64,000 nucleotides of DNA, taken from Panax quinquefolius. Its lineage: Eukaryota; Streptophyta; Magnoliopsida; Apiales; Araliaceae. The position numbers were made by a program, and so were the translations under genes. Below are positions 24,201 through 34,504 of the stretch, piece by piece; within the stretch, counting starts at the first letter, position 1, and every line of letters begins with the position of its first letter. Where the stretch lies: assembly GCA_020205615.1 (NCBI GenBank), contig CM035153.1:76824471-76888470 (forward strand). Reading direction: 5' to 3'. The notes below the pieces were generated by a model that ran no database searches, was not told the origin of the DNA, and saw only the letters and a list, made by a program, of their open reading frames with translations.

Positions 24201-25437
24201 GAGGCGAAATTTGGAATACCGCCATGCGAGAGATTAAGGAAGAAATTTTAAATGAAGCTCACAACCTTTAAAACGAGAGGTTGCAGAATGTGTTGCCAAA
24301 TGCCTGACATATCAGAAAGTGAAAGCAGAACATCAGAGACCGAGTGGGTTACTTCAACCTATAGAAATCCCACAGTGGAAATGGGAACATATTACGATGG
24401 ATTTCGTGGTTGGCCTACCGACAACTCAGAAAGGCTACGATGTAGTATGGGTTATTGTTGACCGATTGACGAAATCCGTACACTTCCTTCCGATTAAAAT
24501 CAGATTCAACCTAGATCAGTTGGCAAGGTTATATGTGAAAGAGATTGTTTCAAGGCACGGAGTTCCGGTGTCAATTGTTTCTGATAAAGATCCGCGTTTT
24601 ATGTCGAATTTCTTGAAACGTCTATAGGAATGCATGGATACACAGTTGCGAATGAGCACAACATATCACCCTCAGAAAGATGGACAGAGTGAAAGAATAA
24701 TTCAGACATTGGAAGATATGCTAAGAGCTTGTATAATGGATTTTAAAGGAAATTGGGATTACCATTTACCACTTGTAGAGTTCGGTTACAACAACAGTTA
24801 TCACGCTAGTATTGGAATGCCACCCTATGAAGCGTTATACGGCAGAAAGTGCAGAACTCCACTATATTGGGTTGAAGTTGGCGAAAGATAACTACTAGGC
24901 CGGAAATTGGTACAACAAACAACAAAGATAGTCAAGGTGATTCGAGCAAGATTGATAGCAGCTCAAGATAGACAGAAGAAATACGCCGATCCACACCGCA
25001 AGAATGTTGAATTCGAGCTGGGTAGCTATGTGTTCTTAAAGGTCTCTCCTTGGAAGGGAAAGATCAGGTTCGGAAAGAAAGGAAAATTGAGCCCAAGATT
25101 CACCGGACCCTTTGAAGATCTGAGAAGGGTAGAAGAAGTTGCTTATGAGGTAGCCTTACCTCCATCTCTAGAGAATGTCCATAATGTTTTCCATGTCTCA
25201 GTCCTACGACCCTACAAACCCGATTACAAGCACGTGATTGAATAAGAACCCCTACATTTCGACAAAGATTTGTCTTACGAAGAAATTCATGTTCAAATTA
25301 TCGACCGAAAAGAACAAGTTCTCAGAAATAAAGTAATACCTTCTGTTAAGGTAATTTGGAGGAACCACAACGCTGAAGAAGCTACATGGGAACTCGAAGA
25401 GAATATGATGAAGAATTATCCTCATTTATTTACTTAG
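21240..25437 (+). pseudogene. gag-pol of A2 (gag, PR, RT, RNase H, IN, chromodomain), broken
   Basis: The start is MPPRRQNRQ at 21240. Gag is heavily shifted between 21260 and 22080. Knuckles are at 22092-22240 (CYNYGQEGH, then [14 protein letters not shown]). The protease is broken (22370-22720) and about 270 bases, to the RT start, are missing relative to A1. RT is clean in 22947-23375 with FIDD at 23175-23186. RNase H is in 23372-24178 ([26 protein letters not shown]). Integrase is in pieces: 24319-24627 has MDFVVGLPTTQ and VSDKDPRF, and 24634-24891 has [13 protein letters not shown] with the catalytic Glu. The GPFEDLRRVEEVAYE module and chromodomain-like SVKVIWRNH and ATWELEENM end at TAG 25435. 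The zinc-binding start of integrase is damaged near 24180-24290. Confidence 0.85.
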
Positions 25438-25527
25438 ATTGTTATATGCGATTACGGGATGAGAATCTTTGTGAGGGGAGAATGTAACGGGACGAATTAT
25501 TAAGTTGTGATTCTGAGGACAAAATCC

Positions 25528-25544
25528 TTTTAAGAGGGGAAAGA
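25528..25544 (+). other. Polypurine tract of A2
   Basis: AAGAGGGGAAAGA immediately before the 3' LTR, the usual plus-strand primer position. Confidence 0.75.
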
Positions 25545-26236
25545 TGTGACAACCGAGATTTTGTAATTTAATTTAAATATTTATTGGATTAAATAAAAAA
25601 AATTTCGATGAATTAATTATTAGATTAAATGATTAATTGATGAAGTGGTGGTAGATTAATTTAATTATATATGTTATATTTATTAAATTAATGAGGAGAA
25701 TTTTATTATTAGAAGTATGTGAATATGTGAGCTTATTGTATTAAAAGAAATATTTAATAAGCCTAATAGTATTTTAATTAATTTAATTATTAATTAGAGA
25801 TTTAAAAATTTGACATTATTAATCAAAGAGAATTTGAATTATGTGACTATGTGTATTAATGAGAAATTATTATATTTTATTTAAAGTAAATTAAATAAGA
25901 TATTAGATTTATTTTATATGGATGCGACATTACTTAAACTATATAATAAAGCTTTATTAAATTAAATGATTTTTAAAACCTATTCTAACTAGCCAAACAA
26001 GGCCTAAGAGGGAGTTGAGGCGATTACCCATGATGGCGGCCCACAACTCGTCGAGACATCTTCTTTATTATCGCTTTCCCTTCCTTTTCTTCATTAATTT
26101 TCCTAAGTCTAGAAAGTGTCGGAGAGTTTGGGAGAAAGATCAAAGAGAGTTGAGAATTGAGTTTTGTGGAGGAGGAATTCACTTCCTAGTAAGTTATATT
26201 CTACGCTTTGGGTAATTCTCTCCAACCCAAATTCCT
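25545..26236 (+). repeat. A2 3' LTR, truncated
   Basis: It starts TGTGACAACCGAG and follows the 5' LTR up to CCAACCCAAATTCCT, then changes to D-type LTR. A1 has the same truncation point. Confidence 0.8.
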
Positions 26237-28075
26237 TGGTGTGAAAAGTGTCATTGTAGGTGTTCTTGAGTTTTTAGGCGTGCCAGTTTGGTGGTGGTAG
26301 GGTAGTGGTTTTTGACCATTAATTATAAGGCTACTGTTAAAGAGTTTTGGTTTGTTTGATAGTTGATGTTTGTAGTACTCATACAGTAGTATAATATGAA
26401 ACAAATTTTAGACTTTAACCTACATATAACAAGAAGTTATAGAGGCTCAAAGTAACTGTTAAAGCTGTTCTTGAGTTTCTGGGTAACCTAGAATAGAAGT
26501 CATGGTCGGTCAACGGTTTTGTGGCTTATATATCTTCGATTCGGTGTATTTGATGTGTGTAATGTTTGTTGTAACATGTAGTATATATGTTAGGGTACAT
26601 ATATATCACATTAATATAAACCAAGCCTAACTCTAATGTCTCTAATTTTGTTGGTCAAAATACAGCCAGACGCTATTCTTCATGTTCTTCAGTTTTCTGG
26701 AAAAACCAAAAAACTTGGTCATGCTCGGTCAATGGATTTTGACCATTAATTCCGGTAAACCTATACATTGTTTGTTCTATTAAAGATCATAGATATGTAC
26801 TACATATAACAGAGTATTGATCTATAACAAAAACTTACAAAAATAACAAATAGAAGACAATTAAATAGATTTGTCAAAGTAGCCGGTTCAACTATTCTTG
26901 AGCTTTCTGGGTAACCCAGAAAACTGTAATCCGTGAACGGTCAACCCACTTTGACTGCTTATAACTTGAAATCTATAGTTCAAATGAACCTATTTTCTTT
27001 TCCAGACTAAAGACCTACTAACAGGCTACAAATAACAAACAATTGCCTGACCAAAACATAAACACATATGAATCCACAGGCTCTGACATTCGACTGTCAG
27101 ACTTAATTTTCAAAATTTCCTGATTTTTTAAAACACTTAATTAAGGCATCTAGATGTTATGAAAACATGTTCTACCAATCTAACATAATTTCTAACATAC
27201 TAATACATAATTCTAAACATCTAAACAACAAATCTAACATAAGATCAAAGAGCTAATTATCAACTAGGGTTTGTACTTTTTCTTAAGCAATTTTTGATTC
27301 TAGCTTCTAATGTTGTTGCTGCTATCACCCAAGCCTGATTTGGTAGGTTTATAAATGTATCTAGGCTTAGGAATTTCATGAGTTTGCTTAGCCCTAAGGT
27401 TCCTATTTATAGAATTCTTTAATTTGGCTTTTTGGTCATTTTTGAGCAACTTGCCTCTACAAAGATCTGATCTGATGACTATGGTGATGCTTGGGAGTTA
27501 CAAGCATGTCATGTGCTACCTTGGAACTTGCAATGGTGACTCCTAACCTACTTGTGAGGTGTTTAGGTTTGTGTAGTAGCTTAGTTAAGCTTTAATCTTC
27601 ACTAATCCTGATTAGAGTTTTGTTTCTAATGATTAGGAATGTTAAGTAATGTTAATTAGTACCTAATTTAAGTTTACTAACCATGATTAGGTGTTAAGAT
27701 AATCTAATTAGGGTTTAATTAGCTAATTAGGGTTTAATTTACAAATTAGGGTTTGGGTTTTGCTAATTAGGGTTAGGGTTTGTTAATCTAGGGTTGTTAA
27801 CATAAATTCACAGTAATCCTAACAAGCACGACAAAGCGTTTTTTCAGTGTAAGCACTTCAAAGAAACTTGTCAAAATAATTTTACCGAAAAGTCCGAATA
27901 TAAAAAAAATTTAAGCACGAGGTGTCAAGCACGACATTTTTTGGATAAAAATTTATTTGGTCAAATTTGTAAAACCAAGTATATATTAACACATAACACA
28001 TTCAGAATAGAGAAATTTTATTTATATAATGGGATTTTACACTTACAAGTCTTATTAGGGTTTTGGGTTTTTACA
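26237..28075 (-). repeat. D-type LTR, truncated (copy 2)
   Basis: It is homologous along its whole length to 4647-6447, with the same left and right junctions. It carries the same degenerate 205-base units; the clearest has the exact inverted repeat TTTCTGGGTAACCCAGAAA at 26904-26922. TATAAATA is at 27404-27411 on the minus strand. TTAGGGTTTAATT-type motifs lie at 27709-27795. Confidence 0.75.
26904..26922. repeat. Exact inverted repeat in D-type LTR
   Basis: Arms TTTCTGGGT and ACCCAGAAA with one central base. Degraded versions are at about 5313 and 10462, and in earlier units of the same LTR. Confidence 0.85.
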
Positions 28076-28168
28076 GTCGTATGGTGAAGTCAAGTCCAGT
28101 TGGGATAGTGATGCCAAACGATATCCTATACAAGCCAAAGCCGGTAGTTTAAGAGAGAGCATTTTTTT

Positions 28169-28589
28169 TTCTCGTGATGAGGAACCCGAATAAAATTATC
28201 CCGGGTAAGTTAATCATAAACTCTTGCGAAGTCTATACCGTGTTTGATACCGGTTCTACTCACTCTTTTATTTCACCTAGTTGTGTTCAATGTTTGAATT
28301 TAACTTAGAGAAGTTAGACTTTGATTTATCTGTTGAAACTTAGTTGGGAGAAACCTTCGTTACCTCCACTATTTATAAATCTTATTTGATTCAAATCAAC
28401 ACTTTCACGTTACCTGTCGATCTTATCTCTTTGAAAATACTTGCCTTTGATGTGATTTTAGGAATCGATTGGTTAACTACTCATCATGCTTTTTGTAAGG
28501 TTGTTAGCTTTCATACTCCTAACCAAACTGTTATGCGAATTCAAAGTAACCAAACTAGTAAAGTCAATCATTGTCATATCAAGCCATAA
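28169..28589 (+). pseudogene. Protease domain of B1b
   Basis: It is the counterpart of 6545-6961. The active-site motif is intact here (VFDTGSTHSFIS), but a frame loss near 28305 and stop codons separate it from the second half (frame 28344-28589, LPVDLISLKILAFDVILGIDWL). It is not a functional frame. Confidence 0.75.
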
Positions 28590-30004
28590 GTAAAGAGCCA
28601 TGAGCCTTTTTCTGGTGACTTCCGTGTGTGGAATGCACCAAAGCCAGACATTCAGTAGGCGACGTTGTGAATGACGATGGCAGGTTGATAGGTATCAATG
28701 TGACGTTGTAAGACCCTAAATTATTATTAATGAAATTTAATTTCCTCTATTTATTATGTTGAAATAGTAAGGGTTGATTTGATTAATGTGGTTAGTTATG
28801 GGTAAAATGCGCAAATATCTTAAATAAGCAAGTGGTTATAAAATATTCATTGTTGTCGGGGAATATTCTTACTGTCGGGGAATATTCTTACGAAGGCGCC
28901 ATAACGGAAAGCGATTAGAGGAAGAAAACGACAAGAATAAGTTATTTATAAATAACGGCATAGTTGTTACAGTTAATACTGTTGGAATACCCGGTGGTTA
29001 AAACACAGTAGCACATGGTATTGCACCAATTATTGATTCTTACGTAAGAAGGCACTACTCAATAATTGTTACAATAATTACTGTTCAGTATTTTATTTTA
29101 TTGATTCAATAATTGATGGGTTGATATTTTATATTACTTTTGTTTCAATAATTGTCACTACACAGTATTTTCCATTATCGGAGCAATAATTCATATTATC
29201 TGAATAATATTATTAAATAACATTATTGGCAATGTCTAGAAAGTTCTGTCTAAGGAGAGGTTTGGTCATCTAATTGCGCGCCAGTAAGGAGAAATCCTTA
29301 TTAGAAAGCCCCCTCTTTCTTGGGAACTGATTGGTTGTCAGTATTGTAATTTTGTAATATTATTTGTGAATAATTAATTATTGATTTATATGATGAGAAA
29401 AATATTAATTTTATGTGGATATAGATGGAGAAAATTTTTAATGTGACAATTGTTGAAAATTAATATTTTATCTTTTTCTGCTAAAATAATTCATTTAAAT
29501 AAATTATTTTAATAATATAATAATGGTGATATTTTTACAATGAATGTGGGATATATGAGTATATGACGAGGAAGAGTATTTTTGTGGCATTAAATGTTTA
29601 ACACATGTTTTGTGTGTCGGTGGTCCCCATTTCTTGACTGAAATTTGATTATAGCTTGTAAAATCGCTCGTTTGTGGATTTCAGTCAATTTCTGTTTGGA
29701 ATTTGGAAAAATTTTCTTCTGCAAAGTTGTAGAGAATGAAATTTCCTATGGAAAGCACACGTGGTATGAATTTTTCTGACAAAAAGGGATATTTATTGTG
29801 AATTATTGAAGTTCCGATGTTCCAAAATAATTGATTTTTAGAAGTTTTAATTATTTTTTTAAAAGAAATACGTTTTTTACATTTTGTGGCATCATTAAAC
29901 TTGTGATAAGTTGCTGAATTCAGATTCTTGGTGTGCTAAGGAAATTTCTGTAAATATATTATTATTTTATTAATTTTTTTACTTTGGTGTTCTAAGCAAT
30001 TTCC

Positions 30005-30012
30005 TATAAATA
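30005..30012 (+). promoter_or_regulatory. TATA box, B2b 5' LTR
   Basis: TATAAATA in TTCCTATAAATAGGG, conserved at 35838-35845 in the 3' LTR and 39360-39367 in B1b. The hairpin arrays downstream would therefore lie in the transcribed leader. Confidence 0.6.
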
Positions 30013-30294
30013 GGGTGCTTAGGTTAGAATTGAAAACCACACCAGAAACTGAAGTTTTCTCTCTATTTCTCTCTCGATATATTGAGCGTATTCTTGTGAG
30101 TATTTTTATACCTTGAGTGTTGCTATATCTGATTGCAAGTTCCTTCAACACTATATCCAGATATTCGGTCGAGTCTGCAATCTTTTTCGAGGTAAGGGAT
30201 ATTATTTTTTTTAAAATGATATTATTTCATTCAATATCATTATACCAGAATATTGGTAAGATTTTTCTTGTGAAATTCTGATCTTTTTATGTCA

Positions 30295-30382
30295 GAGTTA
30301 CTATTCACAAGTTAATATTCACGAGTTACTATTCTTGAGTTACTATTCATGAGTTACTATTCACGAGTTACTATTCACGAAG
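30295..30382 (+). repeat. Tandem GAGTTACTATTCAC repeats
   Basis: Five to six units of about 17 bases, with TTCACG, TTCATG and TTCTTG variants. The same array is at 36126-36210 in the 3' LTR. Confidence 0.85.
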
Positions 30383-30710
30383 CATGATAATTTTTCTTGT
30401 GAAATTCTTGCCTTTTAGTGTCGGGGTTACTATTCACGTATACGTCACTATTCATGAATACGGCACTATTCACAGAAAAATTAAATTTTTGTTCTTTAAC
30501 CAAGATATCTATTATGGATACTAGCTTTGATTGTATCCATATTTTGATTATTCTTGAATTTTACTTCACAATGATTATTTATGAAGTATTTTTGAACTCG
30601 GTTTGGTTAAAATACGAATCCTTAATATTTGTTCTTTTGTTTCACTAGATTCATTTTCTGTAAAACATTTCTCATCATCCTCAGTCCTAAATGATGACAT
30701 GTTGTTAAAT

Positions 30711-30899
30711 ATCTTTGGCCTGTAATGCAAAGATGGTTGATTTTATTATGAATATCTTTGGCCCGTAGTGCAAAGATGTACAAGTGTTGAGATGAACATG
30801 ACCGACTGATGAATATCTTTTCCCTGTAGTGCAAAGATGCACAGGTGTTGAGATAAATATGACCGACTGATGAATATCTTTGGCATGTAATGCAAAGAT
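30711..30899 (+). repeat. Array of four hairpin units
   Basis: Each unit has ATCTTTG, about ten bases, then CAAAGAT (30711-30734, 30754-30777, 30815-30838, 30876-30899). Spacers contain ACAGGTGTTGAGAT and GACCGACTGATGA, giving a period near 61 bases for the last three. Confidence 0.85.
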
Positions 30900-31457
30900 G
30901 AATATTGATTGATGTTACAGGGATAAAATATTGATGATAGATTTTTAAATTCATAGATGATAGTAGATTTCATTCTCTACTTAACTCATCTAATGAATTA
31001 TTGTGTCCGCTGCAGTTGTTGATCTAAAACTTGTTGTCTGTTGTATTCTATCAGATTTTTCCCTGTTGAAGACTAACGATAATTTGTTGTACATTATCTT
31101 AGTCATAATATTCTTTACTGGGCTAGTTGAGCTCACCCTTTTCCTTTTTGTTCCATTTTTATTCTCAGGAGGCAAGAATGTAGCGAGTACTAGTCGGTGT
31201 ACGGAATCGAGGTTCTAGGAAGTTGTTTTAGTAGTCCTCACCATTTTTGTAAAGTATTGTATCAATAATTGTAATGAGGACCTTATTTGGGTGTAGATAT
31301 TATCTATAAGACAATATTTGTATCTAAACTCACAGCTTATGTGTTGTCGTATTTTGCACGACAAATGTATTCATAAAGTTGTAGTTGTTTCTGTACCATG
31401 TATTTGGCGACTCAGAATAAGTAGGATGGAATTGACCTATTTTGGGGGCGTCACAGT

Positions 31458-31469
31458 TGGTATCAGAGC
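31458..31469 (+). other. Primer-binding site of B2b
   Basis: TGGTATCAGAGC, two bases after the LTR end. It matches the initiator tRNA-Met primer site of this superfamily exactly. Confidence 0.9.
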
Positions 31470-31643
31470 TTAGGGATATGATCTCTGGCGGATATCGGGG
31501 AATAGAACTAGGATGGGAGAGACGAGTAAATCCTTCGCTAGTGTGTCCTACCAAAGCTTCTTTGTTGGTTGGTCAGTATATAGGGATATTATGTGATATG
31601 TTGATTTCTTCAATTAACCCTTGTTTTATGGCAGTATTTGAGA

Positions 31644-32810
31644 ATGTCGACTGAGAATGTTAATAGTGGAGTAAATGAGACCGTGGAGACGCCTGTACTC
31701 ACTAATGAGGCGAGCGTCACAATGATCGCAGCAATGTTCCTCCTGTGAACAACGCCACTAGAAGCTTTTTGCAGTTCATGCAAAATCAGACGAGCGAGAC
31801 TCGTGGTCAAAATACAAGTGGAAAAGAAAGCAACGCATGGTTTGTCACAGCCAAGCAGTTCAAAGTGTTCGGACCACCAGAATTCTGGTGAAAGCCGGAT
31901 CCGATTAAGGCGGAGACTTGGGTTAAACAAATTACCAAGATATTCGATGTCTTGGGATGCACGGAGGAACAGAAGGTTCCATTCGCCACTTTTATGTTCT
32001 GTATTGAGGCTGATTACTGGTGGGAATCTGTGAAGCGTACCCATCCGGTACTTTTCGGCATGTCTTGGGAGACATTTCAGAAACTGTTCAATGACAAGTA
32101 CTTTCCTGAAAGTATTCGTCATATGAAGGAAGTGGAGTTCATTAGAATGGAACAAAATAACATGACGGTGTCCCAGTACGAGGCGAAGTTTGTAAAGTTA
32201 TCCAGGATTGCACTTCATTTGGTGGAGAATGAGGAACGTATGATGCGGATGTTTCTGAGAGGTTTGAAACCCGGCATACGTCAGTATCTCATTTCTCATA
32301 AATTTTCTCTCTATTCAGATGTTGTCAATAGGGCTCAATTATTAGAGTGAGATAACGAGTACGTTCAACTGAGGGACCATAACCAGGATCATACTGGTGA
32401 CAGCAGTCATCAGAACAACGATAACTAGCGGAGAAAAAAGAATACGGACAAAGGCGGTAACCACTCTGGTGGTAATCATGGCCATGAGAATAGAAGAAGC
32501 GAGTCGGGAGGAGATTTTAAAAAGAGGAGATTCAACAACGACCATCTGAAGACGTCAGCACCAACAGCAACTGGTTCTAAGGGAGGAGAACGACACCAGG
32601 TTAGATCTTCTACAAATCACGGAGAGGAGGGACATATCAGCCCAAATTGCCCACAACAATTCAAGGTATGTTATAATTGTGGAAAGGAAGGACATATCAC
32701 TCAAGATTGTACGGTAGCGAAACCCAGTCTAGCGGGGATGGTGACTCAAAAGGATGTCCCAGAAAAGTCAAATTCAACGATTCCTAGAAGAGCGTTTGTC
32801 GTGACCAATC
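31644..32810 (+). pseudogene. gag of B2b, broken
   Basis: The start is ATG 31644 (MSTENVNSGVNETVE), 188 bases after the 5' LTR. Motifs in order: FGPPEFW, WVKQITKIFDVLG, IEADYWWESV, YFPESIRHMKEVEF, MTVSQYEAKF, MRMFLRGLKPGIRQYL, then a Gly/His/Asn linker. Of two knuckles, the first is degraded (STNHGEEGHISPNC) and the second intact (CYNCGKEGHITQDC at about 32668). Breaks: a frame loss near 31735, TGA near 31890, TGA at 32348 and TAG near 32427. A clean frame runs 31952-32350. Unlike A, D and F, there is no room or sequence for an extra ORF before gag. Confidence 0.8.
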
Positions 32811-32813
32811 AAA

Positions 32814-33233
32814 ATGCGAGGAACCCGAACAAAGTTAGCACGGGTCAGTTATTTAATAAATTCTTGCGAAGTTTATACCTTATTAGATACCAGTTCTTCC
32901 CATTCTTTTATCTCTCTTGCTTGCGCTCAACGTTTAAACTTAACTATGGAGAAATTGAATTTTGTCTTATCTGTAGAAACTCCGTTAGGAGAAACTTTTG
33001 TTACATCCACTACTTATAAAAAATTTTTGATCCAAATTGGTACCATCACATTACCTGTTGACCTTATTTCTTTAAAGATATTTGCTTTTGATGTGATTTT
33101 AAGGTTAACTACTCATCATGCCAAAATTGATTATTTTCGTAAGGTTGTTAGTTTTCATATTCCAAAGCAACCTGTTATTCGAATTCAAGCAACCAAAGCA
33201 TTTGAATTCAAACACTTTCATAACAAGTCATAA
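32814..33233 (+). pseudogene. Protease domain of B2b
   Basis: It is a single frame of 139 residues. INSCEVYTLLDTSSSHSFIS keeps the Asp but has DTS in place of DTG. LPVDLISLKIFAFDVIL follows, but the usual GIDWL is disrupted by a small deletion. FEFKHFHNKS is the normal start of the linker to RT. Probably inactive. Confidence 0.75.
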
Positions 33234-33239
33234 AGCCAT

Positions 33240-34490
33240 TTGTTTATTGAAAAACGAATGTCAAGCTTTCTTAGCCCATGTCATGGACTTAAACAAAAAT
33301 ACGTCAGATTTGAGTGATATTTCTGTTGTTTGTTAATTTCCTGACGTATTTCCTGAAGAATTTCTCGGCTTACTCCCAGAGTGTGATATTAAATTTTGTA
33401 TCGACTTTGAACCCGGTACAAAACCCATTTCTAAAATCTCATATTAAATGACTCCTATTGAACTTCAGGAGTTAAAAATTTAACTATAGAAGTTGGTACC
33501 CTAGCCTCTATCTGGTGACTTCCTTTGTGGAATGCACCGAAGTCAGATTCTCCGTAGGGGACGCTATATTCGTGCGATAGTAAACTGATAGGTGCCATTG
33601 TGACATGTTATCCAAGATTGGGATATGAGTCACAGTTGAGAGCAACTTAAGTCAGTAATCAAAATACGTAGCTTTCTAGGCTTAGTTGGTTATTATCGGA
33701 GATTCGTGGAATGATTTTCTCAAATCGCTACTCCATTAACTCAGCTGACACATAGAGATACAAAATTCAAATGGAGCAAGGAACATGGGAAGAGTTTCGA
33801 AGAACTCAGGAGGAGACTCATTTCGGCACATGTTTTGACCATACCATCCTGGAAAAGCAAACGTGGTAGCTGACGTGTTGAGTAGAAGATCGTATACGAG
33901 TACGAGTACGATATTGTCAAAGACTCATTTCGTATAACTTATAAATAATAGAGATGGAGATGAAAATTCTAGGTACCCAAGTGATGATATACGAGTATAA
34001 TCGACTTTAATTGATAAAGTTAAAGTTGTTCAAGCTACACACCGGAGCTGATGAATTTGAAGAAGGAGGTGCAAGAAGTTGTTATTTCAAAAGCGAGAAT
34101 CGTTGATGTGAGGAAAGCTCAAACCTTCGATTTATTAATCCATTTGAAATTCTCGATCGAATTGGAACTGTGGCCTATAGACTCGTTTTACCGCTAAGTA
34201 TATCGCCTGTTTATAACGTTTTTTTACGTACCGATGTTACGTAAATATGTGGATGACCTAAACCACATTATTTAGTTAGAACCAGAAGAGATAGCCGAAG
34301 ACTTAACGTACGAGGAGGTACCTGTCAAGATTTTGGATAGGAAGGAGCATGTCTTACGTACAAAGGTCATACAACAAGTCAAAGTTTTGTGGAGGAACCA
34401 TGCTTTTGAAGAAATGACCTAGGAGTAGCGAGGTATCCTCACCTTTTCGAAACACCAGGTACTTACGTCAATTTCGAGGACGAAATTTCA
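33240..34490 (+). pseudogene. pol remnants of B2b: RT start, RT/RNase H bridge, pol C-terminus
   Basis: Pieces recognised are FPDVFPEEF and EPGTKPISK (RT start, 33340-33450). Next is a segment at 33495-33655 that recurs after the protease in other B copies. IRSFLGLVGYYRRFVE (end of RT/start of RNase H, about 33665) follows, then a jump to the RNase H end (VADVLSRRS-like, 33840-33900). A further jump at about 34135 leads to FEILDRIGTVAYRLVLP, the module after the integrase core. Last comes a chromodomain-like end (VKVLWRNHAFEEMT, YPHLFETPGTYVNFEDE). The catalytic RT centre and all integrase motifs are missing. Stops are frequent. Confidence 0.75.
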
Positions 34491-34504
34491 TAAGGAGGGG
34501 AGGT
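34489..34504 (+). other. Polypurine tract of B2b
   Basis: AAGGAGGGGAGG directly before the 3' LTR. Confidence 0.8.

Larger units (their letters stand above)
17154..26236 (+). mobile_element. Element A2, Ty3/gypsy chromovirus (Tekay-like)
   Basis: It has a 5' LTR (17154-19985), primer site, extra ORF (20212-20943), gag-pol with RT, RNase H, integrase and chromodomain (21240-25437), polypurine tract (25528-25544) and the first 690 bases of the 3' LTR. It retains all pol domains in order but has many frame breaks. It is the fuller counterpart of A1. The offset between copies is about 20.4 kb in gag and 21.6 kb after the integrase that A1 has lost. Confidence 0.85.
28707..31455 (+). repeat. B2b 5' LTR, 2749 bases
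   Basis: TGTAAGACCC at the start, GGGGGCGTCACA at the end. It lacks a short stretch near 28880 present in the 3' LTR (34670-34735). It contains a TATA box at 30005-30012, GAGTTACTATTCAC repeats at 30295-30382 and four hairpin units at 30711-30899. Much of its length matches the 3' LTR almost base for base, apart from clustered patches. Confidence 0.9.

Noticed and set aside
30622..30973. Minus-strand frames with repeated His/Leu/Cys units (also 36434-36766)
   Set aside because: They are the hairpin array and its spacers read as protein. The repetition comes from the DNA units.
31003..31218. Hydrophobic 71-residue frame as a small membrane protein (also 43756-43986 and 62858-63091)
   Set aside because: They lie inside LTRs or pol remnants, are not conserved as frames in the paired copy, and are explained by T-rich composition.
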